This document shows positions 26,501-39,290 of a stretch of 64,000 bases of DNA, in pieces (within the stretch, counting starts at the first letter, position 1; each line of letters opens with the position of its first letter). Both the position numbers and the translations under genes were made by a program. Source of the DNA: Manduca sexta (taxonomy: Eukaryota; Arthropoda; Insecta; Lepidoptera; Sphingidae); the NCBI RefSeq assembly GCF_014839805.1, contig NC_051141.1:11044777-11108776 (forward strand), read 5' to 3'. Below the pieces are notes generated by a model that made no database searches, was not told the origin of the DNA, and saw only the letters and a list, made by a program, of their open reading frames with translations.

Positions 26501-29500
26501 AACGTGATTGCATAGCTGTTAAAATTCTGTAGTAAGTTTTGAATAGTTCCATTAAATACAGACTAGTCGTTGTCTCGCTGGTCTCTTTTACACCTATATA
26601 TTTATACTGGTCTGCTGAATTGCTACTTCGCTTCAATTAGGTAACGAACGGACGTGTATATAAATGATTCTACAGTTTAATGGTACCGCTAATATTACAC
26701 CTTAAAGTTGTCAGTTTGAAGTCGGAACCAAGGCGAAGTGACTATAAAACTCAAAATCGTTAATTAAGGCAAATTCCTAGCCAGCCAGTAAGTTCTGCAT
26801 TATTGAGTAAACAGTTAAATTGGCTTCTTAGGTCATCAATTAATTATGCGTTTGACGGACCCATTTAAATAAATGCGTGTCATCCTTTTGAGTAAGACCA
26901 TAAGTCACTGTATTCTATAAGTTTCAACTAAGTTAAATCTTAATAAAAAATATTGATAATGTACGCTGCTCGTCCAGCAGCTCGTCGAGCAATTCCTGGT
27001 TATCATTTATTACTAACAGAATAATATAATCGACACATATATATTTTAAGCGTGACATCATCTATCTTCTATCTATCTATACTTATAATAAATCTGTAGA
27101 GAGGTCAATTCTGTACATGAAATATATTTCCAAAATAACTATCAGGGGGTGATTAGGGATCGATACTGATGCCAAAAATGCAATTAGTAAAATTTTTGTC
27201 TGTCTGTCTGTATAACCGTTATAGAAACAAAAACTACTCGACGGATTTTAATGAAACTTGGTACAATTATTTGTCATATTCCTGTGCTGGTTATAGTATA
27301 CTTTTCATCAGGCTACAATTAATAGGAGCAGAGCAGTGAAGGGAAATGTTGGGAAAACGGGAGAAGTTACTCGTTTTTTTAAGCTTCCGTCCCGTGTGCT
27401 ACCTTAATGGTTAAAGCTACCCAGAAATCATGTATGACGGAAATGTTCTCCTTAAAATTATATAAAAATATCCCACGACAGCAGATGTCTATCTTTTATG
27501 GTTGACTCACAATAACACGTGTAACTCCCGATAGCTTAGCAGTTCGAAGCTTTCTCATTATATTTGTCTACTCTTTTACGTTTATAACACTCTCAGTCAT
27601 CCCTAATTAAAAAAGTTAACATTATTAAATATTCCATAAAAAAGAATTATAGAAATCGGTATAGAAACACCAAAGTTATACATGAAATACGTTAATAATA
27701 AGCCATCATGCGTGAATACTGAATCATGCTATAGGTAAGGATTATTTTTGTATATATATAAGGTCGCGAACGCACAGGCAGGCGGCTTGCTTGGCACCTA
27801 GAGGCTAGCGAATCACCTAGCGAGTAGCTTCGTAAAACGAACATTCTCGAACGTTCGCGACCGGCTCCATTTTTGAAGTCCGAAATCCACGCGGGCAAAG
27901 CTGCGAGCGGAAGCTAGTATTACATAAAAAAAAACATAATATATATTTCAACAATGTAGTCTTAATTATTCCGAGGGTTTTTTATAATTGTTCCTGGTTA
28001 TTGAATTATTGCGCGCTTGCTGTTAGATGTATTGTTAAAACAATAACATACGTATCAGTAGAATGCACGGACCACATAATCTGTACAAATAATATAATCA
28101 ATGTGGTCCACCTAGTAGAAAATTGGACGAACGAGCCGATAATCGGAGCCATCCGGCAGCCCGCGGCTCGCGCTATACCCACAGCCGCTCGACAAAACCG
28201 GTTAACTTCCAATAAACAATCGCATTGTGACATTTACATCGTCGCGTAACTTCGGCCTGCGTGAAAGTGTTAAGGAATAAATGCTTTATTATCTCCTGCT
28301 TAATGCATATTATTACATAGTATCGTACCGTACTCGATGATGATGCTCATGATGCATCTTTATGTAACTCTTATCAATGTGCGTTCAAAACTAATGTTAA
28401 GTTTAAATGACTGTGACTTCAGCTTTCACAAATGCCCGAGAATCGTGATAAATATTGGTAAAATGCTGAACCTGAACTGTGAGTTCCTAACGTCGAATCC
28501 TAGGACAGGCAATGAACATTTAGATTTTTTTCCGTTTATTCAAATGCTTTGTGTTTATGGTACAATTGTTTGATAATCGACATTCAAAGCGGCATACTTC
28601 CGCTTTTTTTAATAATACATAAATCCAGGACCATATTGGGTGTACGCATCCGCGGTTTCGCTGCGGGGCGATGGTTGTTTTTTATAGTATCGCGCCACGT
28701 TCGAAGCCGTTGAACGCGCGTGAATCGTATTTGTACCGCAAGAAACACGCGTCTTGGCGCAGCGGCTTGCCCGGATGAACCCGCGAGCGGGCGCCTTTAA
28801 TGTATGCAATAAGTGCCTGTGCCTTAAACATATTATTATGATACTGTTGAGTACTAAAATTTGTTTTGCGTTAGTAGGTAAGTATTTAATTTTATATAGA
28901 ACCATAACATTTTTCAGATGCAAATATGTTTTGCTATCTCTACCCGGCGAATCAATGCTATATGAAATTTGTTTACTTACATAAAATGGACTCAAATATA
29001 CGTGACTGGAATTTTATACTTATCTGTTATAAAATGTGTAGTTTGCTTGAAATATATTGTTATCAGAGTGAATGGTCGTAGTATGCGAATAGGACAATGT
29101 CACTAAACAAAACGAACATCAAAGGTAAAATAGCATCGCTTGCACACATATTATGTCTCGCTTAAAATACCTGCAATTTAACGATATAATATCAAAATAC
29201 TTAGAAATCGCCTCGCCGCAATTGATGTGTTTCCTAAATGTACTAACTTAGTGCAATGGTCCAATATCTATATGCTGTGGCCTGAGATGTGGTTATACTA
29301 TCATCTAATGGAATGTCCCTATTTGCTCGATTCACATTCAGTAAAACCTCAAGTTAATAGCAACACTAGTCCGAGTTTACATAGTAATGTTGGGATAGGC
29401 CATCGATTTAATACGCAAGTATTTGTTTTAATAACTTAAAAAAATATTCAGTCTAATTGAGCTTTAGCAAAGAAAGCAGTAGGTCGCGTTATGTAATCGC

Positions 29501-29802
29501 ACCTTAAAGTATTCACGTTCGCTTAGCAAAGTATAGTTGCCAAGCTTACCTTGTACTTTATGGAAGGTACTCGGCTCCATGCGGACCACATCGACGCCGC
29601 GGATGTCCAGATAGAGGTTGACCACTTTGGTATTGACGGCGGTGTTTTTCCGAAGCACCAGCTGTTTGGGTCCCGAGATGCGGACGTGGCGCGCGTCTGC
29701 CAGTCTGCTCATCGAATTGGGTCCAAACATGATAGTATCTGCGCCTGTCAGCGTTAGGTCTGTCATAGAGTCAGGGAGATCGCCCTCGAGTATGTCGAAA
29801 TT
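15972..29802 (-). CDS. LRR-like single-pass membrane protein, unrecognised ortholog, 4 exons traced
   Basis: Gene-level entry; exons follow. The traced product is about 766 residues without its N-terminus. The ectodomain has repeated strand motifs with conserved Asn-Cys and Phe positions (IKNCDFVFL, AVNCAFHLI, LNFIGCKIQQL, EIINCTFHKF, LRLERNSFDEL, FIFNENEIETM). These resemble leucine-rich repeats or a parallel beta solenoid. They end in a Cys-rich cap (CHCNITEWLGRAL...YCTVDEFFARCF) like an LRRCT. A hydrophobic membrane segment and a Ser/Thr-rich tail follow. The likely topology is type I at the cell surface, perhaps adhesion or signalling; that role is inference. All three internal junctions agree in phase. 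Confidence 0.88.
17854..18146 (-). CDS. LRR-like membrane protein, exon 3
   Basis: The exon is 293 nt with acceptor gattttag and donor CAG|gttaga, phase 0 in, phase 2 out. It reads VELVNTTIPELPAQSFGSSA, then ARVYLESVDVHGIRSGAFTA, VNCAFHLIEEEAFAPKSL and LNFIGCKIQQLSSKAIQ. It ends NFSNN plus two bases of a Ser codon completed in exon 4. It contains at least four repeat units and an N-glycosylation sequon (NTT). Confidence 0.92.
18273..18445 (-). CDS. LRR-like membrane protein, exon 2
   Basis: The exon is 173 nt with acceptor gttttcag and donor gtcagt. It completes Gly, then reads PLSVTIKNCDFVFLEGEVFS, WLLSISVINVRKLVLGKGSF and ends GQHGPGMS in phase 0. An intron of about 11.1 kb separates it from the exon at 29550. 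Confidence 0.9.
24417..24950. mobile_element. TTAA-type MITE, copy 2
   Basis: Same orientation and only scattered differences from the copy at 8139. The left TTAA is intact; the right edge reads TTCAA. It lies inside the long intron of the LRR-like gene. Confidence 0.8.
27076..27917 (+). mobile_element. non-autonomous Helitron-like element, long copy
   Basis: Starts TCTATACTTATAATAAATC and ends GCGGAAGCTAG, inserted between A and T. TC...CTAG ends with A/T flanks and no target duplication are Helitron features. It shares most of its body with the copy at 53139. It also carries extra internal sequence with an 11-bp inverted repeat (27762-27772 with 27852-27862). There is no Rep/helicase frame. 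Confidence 0.75.
29550..29802 (-). CDS. LRR-like membrane protein, first traced exon
   Basis: The exon has acceptor tttgtctacag and donor CAAG|gtaagc. It is 253 nt, phase 0 in and phase 1 out. It starts NFDILEGDLPDSMTDLTLTG, then RISGPKQLVLRKNTAV and DIRGVDVVRMEPSTFHKVQG. The strands LTLTGADTI, VRISGPKQL and LYLDIRGVDVV show the same 20-25-residue rhythm as the later exons. The frame stays open upstream to an ATG at 29871, so this could also be the start exon. Confidence 0.88.
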
Positions 29803-29829
29803 CTGTAGACAAAAAAATATGTGTTTTAT

Positions 29830-30152
29830 AAAAGGTAATAAAAGTTTTAGTCGACAATGTTCCAGCGTCATTTCGTAATATTGGTATTGTGCTGGGGTTC
29901 AGGATTAATAATAATGATACTGAATCAAATTTAAAAACAACTGAGCTTTTATTGGTACGAAACACTAATAAAAAAACGCTAACACAAGCACCGTAACACG
30001 TAACATATCTACAACATTTAATAACAATCACAGCATTACGTGGTCACACGCAATTCACCGAATATCCTTCGATATCGCTCGTACTCTGCTTATCACTTTT
30101 GGTCTCTTTGCAAACAACAATAACTCGCGGCGGCCGCGCGTCGCATTTTATA
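29830..30152 (-). promoter_or_regulatory. putative TATA promoter and 5' leader of the LRR-like gene
   Basis: On the minus strand TATAAAA lies at 30146-30152 in a GC-rich setting, so initiation would be near 30120. The leader then has three short ATG frames. The third (ATGTTACGTG...) reads MLRVTVLVLAFFY and stops, which looks like the start of a signal peptide cut short after a T7 run. The next ATG, at 29871, is in frame with the first traced exon (MTLEHCRLKLLLPF...). I cannot tell whether translation starts there or in a spliced leader exon. Confidence 0.45.
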
Positions 30153-30231
30153 CCCGGCCGCCTGTTCAATCGATGTTCGTGGTGTTCAATTTTATTCTAT
30201 CGAGAATGTTTTTGAATTCGAGAACGTGTCT

Positions 30232-30496
30232 GCCTCAGTGGCGTAGTTGTATTGCATGCCCGGTACAATAGTGCTCTGAGGTCCTGGGTTCGAATCCCGG
30301 GTCGGGCAAAGTGATATTTGGGTTTTTCTCCTCAGTATCAGCCCGGAGTCTGGAATTTGTGCCCGATATGGCGATAGGCTCGCCCCCTATCACATCGTGG
30401 GACGGAACATACTTGGCAAAAAGTGGGTGCCTTAGTTGCGCCTCTGCATACCCCTTCGGGGATAAATGCGTGATGTTATGTATGTATGTATGTATG
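30232..30496 (+). mobile_element. tRNA-derived SINE, family A
   Basis: Same head, box B and body as the copy at 50046, with a (tatg)n tail. It lies about 80 bp upstream of the TATA box of the LRR-like gene, so it may have replaced or altered the upstream promoter region. Confidence 0.9.
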
Positions 30497-30499
30497 AGA

Positions 30500-33400
30500 A
30501 TGTTTTCTCCAAAGACTCGGAATGGTTGGGAGCACTCTCGTATAGTTACATCCGTAATCGAGTTGCGACGACTTTCCGGATTTAAATTGACATCTTTTAA
30601 GAACGTATCATCGCCAAACCTTCCACATTCGGGTAGGCGTTTTAATTGGCGAGTTCCAATGGGCGTAAAAATACATTCATACCTAATGTAAAGGAAAATA
30701 TGATTTACTTTTAATTCGCATCATTGTTACATTTCTGCTTAAAACCACATTGTTATGATACGACCCGTATTAGGAATTAAAAAGATGACGGGGATGAGTA
30801 ATTATCTGAATTTTAAAAATACCATATTATACAAGTAAGGTTTTAGGAATTTCTTAATCCATTCATAAGAATAGTTTTGGAATTCATTCAAATATCTACT
30901 TATTTTGTACGGAGCGTAGAAGAAATTCATTCGAAACATAGTGAGTATACCGTGAGTACTTATGCATTGAAACATATTACGATCGATGAAAGTACTTCAA
31001 TTTAAAGTATACGTCAGGTTTCAAGCTTTTGACAATTTATGTTCCGAACGTTATTGCGATCCTGCGTTATGCGTTATTATGTTAAATATCGCTCATACGA
31101 GCAGCTTTAAAGTTGTTGCTTATGATATCAAAGTGCCATTGTGTAGGGACCGTAAGGGTAAAATCGGACGCTTTTCAGCGTGTTAAACTGTTCGCGAACA
31201 ATTTTTTACAAGGATTCTATAGGTAGAAGTTGTCATTTTCCTCCACCGAAAAATATACGGTATGAGCACATAGTTTTATTCCGGGAAGAGTTTCACGCAG
31301 CATGAGCTGAGTAAAAATTAATGTAATAAATAATTTCATTTTCTGGGCGCTGTAAATAACATTTATTAAGCTTAGTAGCTTATTAAATTCGAGTAGTGGT
31401 TGCTACATAAATAAGAAACGAGATTGAAAAACAAGTTTGTTTAGGTGCTGCGGGAAGGTTCGCTGCGACTCGTGAGCGAGTGGCAACGACACACGCCAGC
31501 AGCACTTAATGTAAAGTTACACCCGGTGGTCTGTAATAAGGGGTTCCAGGCGTCATAGCGGATACGGGCTGATGATTAAATTACCATCAACTGGAGAGTT
31601 CATACGACGGGAATATTTAGTTACTATAAATGTCTCAAACAGTTCATCACTATTTGTTATTGTCTTTTCGCGAATCAATATTTTTTTTTATTTGTATGGA
31701 AATCACAGATGAAACTAGTACGTACGTACGTTTTCCGCCCAGTGAAGTAGGGAATTTGTAGACCTCGTAGTCTAGGGGACTGGAGCCGCACATAGAATGT
31801 GCAGTCTTACTTCTTAATGAACATGATGCGTCCCTGTAACGAATGGCGACGCAAAATGTTCTTGCAGCAATAGATGTGTAGATAATCGGGTGTTGCCATT
31901 ATGAGCGGTTCTACCAAAAAAAGGTGCGTCGACTAGTTTGATTCCTTCAGTCTCTTACGCCCTTTTCAATGCCGAGTAATGTTCAACCTAGTGCTAAGTG
32001 TACTATGTCGCCTAATACAGGTACAATACAGTACTTTAAGACTAAAACTAGAACACACGGATTGGGATGTCTATTTCTAATGTGAGTCACTAATTCAATA
32101 TTCTTGATATTTTTATTATAAACCAATGACACAGCCGCGAAAGCGGTCCCGAATTTAATAAACAAGTCGACCGACAGAACTAAGTAGCAAAAGAGAGAGT
32201 GAATTACTTTCAACTATTGTTCTAAAGGCAGTGGTCAAAACTCAATCGACTGTTTCCTTCCCGACGCGTTTATCTAATTCCAAATGGCTCCTTGTGCATT
32301 GTTATCGACTCGTTGCGGCCGCTGCCACAGATAACACAGGCCTGAGTCACGCGCCCTGCATCAAAACATAAGCGCGCACAACGCACACATTCGAATTTCT
32401 TAAATAGAAAAACGATTGCCCACGGTTGGGACACCGCTGCTTCAAATAATGTTTTTAAGCCATCCAGTATTCCGAGAGCATTTGTGTCGTAGCTTATCTC
32501 AATGCGAGCTGGAACAAATAAGGTGTTTCTCGTGACGATCATATTATTGAGATGACGCGCCTAAACATTAATCTCGGATTATTTACAACCTCCATTGCTT
32601 TTTCGACAATAAAATAACAATTAAATGTTATTCTTCGTTTAACATCTTTTCCCGTGGCTGAGATTATCATAACAGAAACTTTAGACTAGAAAGGACGGAA
32701 ATAAATAATTCTGTAATGTAGTTTGGTTTTTACAATATGTATTAGAAATTAAAAAATAATGATTTAAATGTTCCAGAGTGTGTGTTTTTGATTACATTTG
32801 TAAAGTATGGAAATAGTAGAATAATAGTTACATATATACATATATAATTAAAAACATAGTTACAAATATAATTTTTTTACTTATAAGTTATCAATTAAAC
32901 TTATTTCAAAGAAATACAATTCATTCTGTTTTTAGTCAGCGAGATTTATGTGCCCGTTGCCACAAAAATAGATCGCCTAGTACACGAATGTCATAGAGGT
33001 TCAGTTTTTACTACTGAAGTGGTGTTCTCAGAACACATAGCATTGATTTTTGTTCCCAGTATAGATTCCAAGAATACTCGGTTTATCGCGTTTCGTTGGT
33101 TTGCGTCGGCGTGCCGGCGGTATGTCAAATTTGATGACTACTGGATCCTACCATAATAGGGGATATTTCTTACATACATTTTTAAATTATTGGTGCATAA
33201 AGCTGGGTTCACCATGATCTTGGCGACAGAGAAAAGTATCACGAGAGAGAAGCTTCACATATCACATGCTAAACAAAATATTTATACGTCAGAGCCAACG
33301 TTAGCTTAGAGTCGATTGGTACAGAAGGAAATCATCCGATTTTTGTCTACGATGTAACCTTAGCGCATGTTACAATACATCCACAATATATTTTAAGCAT

Positions 33401-36400
33401 TCATTAATCTCAAGCACATAGTATTATGACTTTTAGTCTGTTAACGGAAGCTCAAACTATTCCTGCGCAACGAGCAAATGCTTTAACGAATTTTGTTTTC
33501 ATTTTGGAACTATGCGCAACTTTTATGAGTTGTATGATGTAATTTTTTTCATTCACAGAACAGCGATAAACTTTACACGTTTTGTTGAGTCGGGTGTTCG
33601 TTGCGTTATGCATACTCGCCTCTGACTCACAACGGTAATGGGTCGGTTTATTTTGCAACACCGATTCAAGTTTACCTTTTTCGGAGTTTCTGCATATGAC
33701 TGCGAGGTACATCACACAAACTTCCAATATTTGTCTGGTCCAAAGAAATTTACGTAGCCCGCTTTAAATGTTACTTGCTTTAGGCGGTTATCTTACATAT
33801 TAACGTGTATAATGTCATTCTTAATGTCGACGAGGTCATCGTCATTGGCCGCCTCGGCTCCAATTACTACTGCGAGTCGTGGTGAGTTGTTCGCATCGAC
33901 TTTTTGCCACCGATGCGAAATTCACTTCTTCGCTTATACTAACAAAACTATTAATGAACAGTTTATTTCCTGTTATATATGTCCTATGTGCCAACTCGTT
34001 CTCCATAAGTGTCGGTACGCAAAGAAATATTCATATAAACACCAAAACTATAATAAATATGTACTTACCTATTATTATATAAGTACTTTATAATAGTTTA
34101 TTATTTGAGCCAAGAGCTAATCTGAGTTGATCGGTACGGTGCGGCGCGCGGGGGTAAAGTCGGGCGCCTTTAGGGTATTGAAAGTGTTTGCCGATAATTT
34201 TATTTACATGAATTCTACAAAACTTATAATTATTAACCATTAACTTGGCTATATTTTTTTTATTCCTCAAAAATAAAGATTAATGTTGCTTTAAAAGGTT
34301 GCGATACTTAAAAATATGTGAGGAACATAAGACCTTCACAGGTATAGTTCGGATTAATTACTTTAAAATCGTCTTTATTAAGGAGATTCTAAATTTCATA
34401 AAACGAAAATATTCCGATCTACATAGTAATTTATACAAATTCGAATAAAAATATATGAATTAAGATATTATGTTTAGACGGTAAGTTTGTTTTTTAAATA
34501 CCTAGGTAGGTATCCGTTCTTACCACTCACGGAAAACACTGTACATATTTTGTTTAATATTTGAATAAATAACAAATCAACAATATCATTTATTTAAAAA
34601 AATACAATTACTGAGTTGATACGCCTTCGTGTATAAATTTTGCTAAACACTTGCATTATTTTACAAGTGCAAGATCGAATAATTTTAATCTATTCTTTAA
34701 ACTAAAATAATTGTATGCGTAAAGTTCGTCTCTTATATACGACATATTTGAATAAACAAGACTGAAGATTATTGTGATTTGTAATACTATATAATTAAAA
34801 AAAAATATTGAAAACAGTAAACAGTCAATTAAAATTAGGCAAATCCTTGCACGGGGCTAGTCCGGATATTACATGAAATGGCGAAATGCAGGTATTCTGT
34901 TTGTTAGCACCTTAAACGTTACTTGTCGGAATTACTCACGCAAACGAGTGGAGTGTAGAGAACAAAATCGGGGCGCCGGAAATGTCAGAAAACCAAAATT
35001 ATTCTTAACACAATAGCAATACAAGTTATTTGATTTATACGATGTGACACCTCCAACGCACCTTATAATAACAAAACTATCTGTTAGTAAGTTAGTTATA
35101 TTAGTGAAGACGTCTCTAGCACTAACTACCTTTAAATGGCTGAATATTGAATATTGTGTTTTGTGTATTGAAGCGTGATTGTTGGTATAACAAATTGAGC
35201 TACTACTGGGAAACATTGCGAACAAAACCTGTTTTCTGGTCGGCTGCCGAGAAACGACAGTCGACACGTCATGAGTACACTTGTTTTGATCATTACGTTA
35301 AACAAGTACGCCTATACGAAAACATTATTATGGGCGAATCCCGCTATAACAGTTCCTGTTTATTAATAACCCTATATTATTATATAGGGTTATATACGTC
35401 CATCCATTAAAAAATCAACTTTAGTAGATATATTCATTGTAGGAAATAAATCTCTCTCAGATTGTCCCATTCCTGGTGGAAGTCTTTCCATTAGCTCAGT
35501 GCGAGGGGCTCGAGGTCGCCTTACAATGCATAATATTCTTTTGTAATGTCCTTAAAAACGTCTTGGTCAATTATCTTATATTCAGGGTCATTTTGATATT
35601 GCATTAGTAAATGAAACAACTCACTTCTCTTCGTGAAAATAACACTACAATAAGTAGTTCGAATTGTAGATGTAAAATAAAAAAAATATAAATTACGAAC
35701 AAATTAAAAAGGAATAAAAAATAATTTTAGTTTTACAAGCCACTATTATCCCCTAAAAGAATTTGTTGCAACGGTAACATCACACTTTCAGTCAGAAATA
35801 CACTCACGCCTACGACATATTCGCACTAAACTACTAAAGACGAGTATGTAGTTTAGTTTTTATTGACGCTATGTCAAAATGACCTTGTATATCACGTCAT
35901 ATAATATTTCCAACACGATCCTAAAATCCAAAATATACGATTTTTAATTTTAATAATGTTTTTACCCCAGTTATTAAAATGACATTAATAATTATAAGTG
36001 GTTACTCATAAGTAAGTATTTAAATTACCACTTCCTTGGGAGTTCGCAATTCTGTTAAATCTTGTGTTCAGCGGATGTCTTACACAATGCCCGGAGATTT
36101 TTGGCCACTAGTATGGGGCATAAGTCAATTGAAACAATAGATGGGCGCGATCCTCTATGAGCTAAATACGTTATTAAATGTTGAACGACCTACAGGAGGA
36201 AACTGAGCTGTTACAAATCACGTTTAGTTTTAAAATTATATATATTCGTTTTCTAAAGTTTGTGTCAATGGAACCAGTACCTTCTGTACCTACCCACAAA
36301 ATTTTGAAATAGAATTTAAAGTATAGTGAACATAAAAGCATGGAACTAATGCGATGACGAACGATGTTCCGTTTGTACTTGTAACTTGTAGGTTTTACAC

Positions 36401-38429
36401 CTAGCCCATGACTAGAGGTTACGGGCTCTTACTGAATACATACTGCATTCTTGCTAGCACTCTTAGTAGCTAATATTACTCATCAGTGCTATTATGATAA
36501 AATATTTTAAATGTTTGTATGACATGTTTTTGAAAGAGAAAAAGAAAAAATAAAACAAATTTGTCATTCGCTGAATGTTTAACTCGGGCTTTTTTGTGAT
36601 CTTCTTTTAATATAAAATGGTATAGGAAGAGCTTACTTAGTGAATTTAACAACTTTTTTCGTAAACACAGTAAAGAACTTGTATAATTTTGTATGTTATG
36701 TACATAATAGCTGTTAAGTATGATTAATTCGTTAAGGAGTGTCTACAATATTAATTTACCTCATTACAAAACACATAACAATGAATCCCGTAATTCACTT
36801 ATACCGTAAGTGGACCTCGGATCACTGGCTATTCACCTCGTTCATTGAGAGTCAATTAGTCGAGATTTGCGTCGCAAAGAGTTAACACATGTCGCTTCAC
36901 AATTATTCTAATATAGACTCTATCTCTTTTGTAGAGAGCTTTATGCTCTTTGCGATAGGGCGCACAAAGTAACAGAACTGTTTGAGTCACCGCAGAAACG
37001 GGACTCCAATTTTCAATTGTGGACACAGCGCTGCGTCCAGATCTTTTTTACGAGAATATATCGTTTTACTCGTTTTAATCCTCCCTAGCGCCAGGTCTTT
37101 TGTATTTAGCAAATAAATTAATTTACTAGGAACTTTATTATTTTCTTAATTTGAGAATACTTGAACTTGAGTTATAAAATAAACATTAAAAAGTTATTGA
37201 GAGAACTTCGATGACGATGATAGTCGGCTGTCAAAACAACTGTGGTTTATTATAATTACAATAACGTGTCCAGTGCAGCGTCGGTGTAATAGTTTTTGCC
37301 GCCGTGCTGCCCGCTTTGGCCTTGTGTGAGACAATGGATCGCTCTCATATATTCGTATATGATAGTGGCGGTGGTGCGATCCAGTTCAAGCGGTTTGACC
37401 GCCGTGTTCGAGTACACCGTACCTATTTCAAGTATTTTTAATTAATTGCCTGTTACGTACAAAATATTGGTTGTGCTTAATGTAATGTACATGCGTGAAC
37501 ATATTGTTTTTTTACACATAATAAACTAATTAAATTTAAACATATATAAATTTCGTACTTAATGCTTTTGGTTTCATGATGAGAAGTGAGGAGAATAGCG
37601 AACGTACACTTGTTGCTTATAGGCCCGTGAGTGCCTACTTGTGTTAGCTTAGTGACATTACTTTTACATATTTTGTAACTGTAGATTACGTTATATACCG
37701 TTACTTATATTATGATACATCGAATATGAATTTTACGCACATTATATGAGAGATTAAAAAAAATGTTGTTCCGATTGAAGAAAATCTCCATACTTGTAAT
37801 TCCAACAATTAAATATTACCCATACAATGATCGTTATCTAATTCGATTAACGAAAAAGAAAATGTGTGCAATATTTTTTTGTTTTTCTATTTATTAAGTG
37901 AATTAAAATAAAATAAGTACATATTCGCGTTATTGTTACATTAACGACGACAATATTATCTATGTATGTAGGTACTTGTTAAATATGTAATATGCAGCAA
38001 TAACTGACATCTTAGGCGACCAAGGTCTCCCTCTTCTGTAACAGAGTATGAGTAATATTGTGTGGTCATTTGTTTTAGCTACATGCTTTGTGTATACATA
38101 TGATTTGTTACTGAACAGAATAAACTATTTAATTACATGGGAAGGTAAATTGTATGTATCAACTAAAAATAACGATTAATATTATAAAATATAATTGGGA
38201 TTACGATTAGAAATTACTCGGAAAAGTATTTCTAAAATTGATTTGCGATTACAATCACATTTCGTAATTTGTAATGAGACAATTATAATTTTGTAATCCT
38301 AATTGGTAATCGATTACTTTATTTATTAGGATAACTTTGTTTTCCATATAGGTATGTAAATTGAGATAAAACAAGAAATTGAGCAGAATTTATGACACAT
38401 ATTATTGCCAGTTTTATATTAGTAGTCAG
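30500..38429. other. intergenic, no supported gene
   Basis: Apart from the palindrome at 35366, only weakly similar short stretches at 31147-31225 and 34150-34220 (taaa-tcgg-cgc-ttt...) were noted, perhaps pieces of one old repeat. No exon or RNA gene was recognised. Confidence 0.6.
35366..35393. repeat. perfect 12-bp-arm palindrome
   Basis: ATAACCCTATAT and ATATAGGGTTAT are separated by four bases. It could be a MITE footprint or chance in AT-rich DNA. Nothing else is seen close by. Confidence 0.6.
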
Positions 38430-38690
38430 ATTTTCGAAATTCACGTCACGGACACGGGACACTTGGCTAGACGGGACGATGGCAGGTCGATCAAAGTAAC
38501 CACCGAGTGGTACCAGAGAAACGGCCAAAGGAGTATAGGCAGAATACTAGATCGATGGCCAGATGACCTCGCGCAGTATGCCGGCGAACATGCAAGTGCC
38601 TAAGACTCGCACCGGACAGAGAAGAGTGGCGCGACAAAGAGAATTCCTGTACTCAGCAGTGGATGGATACGGACTATTGGATAGATACAG
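38430..38690 (+). mobile_element. RTE-like LINE remnant, reverse transcriptase C-terminus
   Basis: The frame reads TGHLARRDDGRSIKVTTEWY, QRNGQRSIGRILDRWPDDLA, QYAGEHASA and then stops. It follows the GH-AR...W-P--G-R--GRP--RW-DD-----AG pattern of RTE-type C-termini, and continues in another frame. It is degenerate and non-functional. Confidence 0.7.
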
Positions 38691-38913
38691 ATAGTCAGAT
38701 TTTTAAAACATTTTTAATTTAAATTAGACGCGTAAACTCGGAAAATCTAATTTTAGGCAGTATAGTAAAATACTATAAATATTATTTTATGACAACTAAC
38801 ATGATATAACATGGAACGCACTCACAAAAGTAATCATGTCATTGCGATTGCTAATTAATGTTATCTTGACTAACAATTTCAATTGATGTGAATGTAATCG
38901 GACTTTTTTTTGC

Positions 38914-39290
38914 TTTGAATGATGAGACGAGCATGTCGTTCGCCTGTTTGTGAGCGATACGGCCGTCCATACAGAGTAGAACCACCATCAAATACCTTTA
39001 ATTACAAAATATTGTTTGGTATTCCACTGCCCTCTCCATCTAGAGTCATGAGATGTTAAGTCTTTTATGTACTAGCTACAATGTACATCAAATCAGAACA
39101 CACGGGTGATTACACAATGCTGCTTGGCGGCAGAAATAGACATTGCGGTGATACCTACCCAAGCGGACTCTCGCATATACTACTCCACTCTTGCGGACCT
39201 ACCACCAGTTAATATATTACATGTAATCCTAAGTACAAAAGCAATCAATTACGCCTTACAATTCTCTGGGCCCATTAGTATTTACCCAGA
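38914..39290 (+). repeat. interspersed repeat C
   Basis: Shares gaatgatgagacgagcatgt, gtaagcgatacg-like sequence, atgagatgttaagtctttt and gcttggcggcagaaatagac with 51586-51868. Class not determined; possibly a LINE 3' end. Confidence 0.7.

Larger units (their letters stand above)
18446..29549 (-). other. long intron of the LRR-like gene
   Basis: About 11.1 kb between exon 2 and the first traced exon. It holds the MITE at 24417 and the Helitron-like element at 27076. No coding exon was recognised. GC-richer patches at 28120-28210 and 28640-28800 have no clear exon. Confidence 0.7.

Noticed and set aside
30240..30310. Possible tRNA gene (box A/B and gggttcgaatcccgg)
   Set aside because: The same sequence with the same long body recurs three times, so it is a SINE head rather than a tRNA gene. 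The same holds for 55063-55130.
30311..30691. 126-residue plus-strand frame
   Set aside because: It starts in SINE family A; the same translated start recurs in the copy at 50125.
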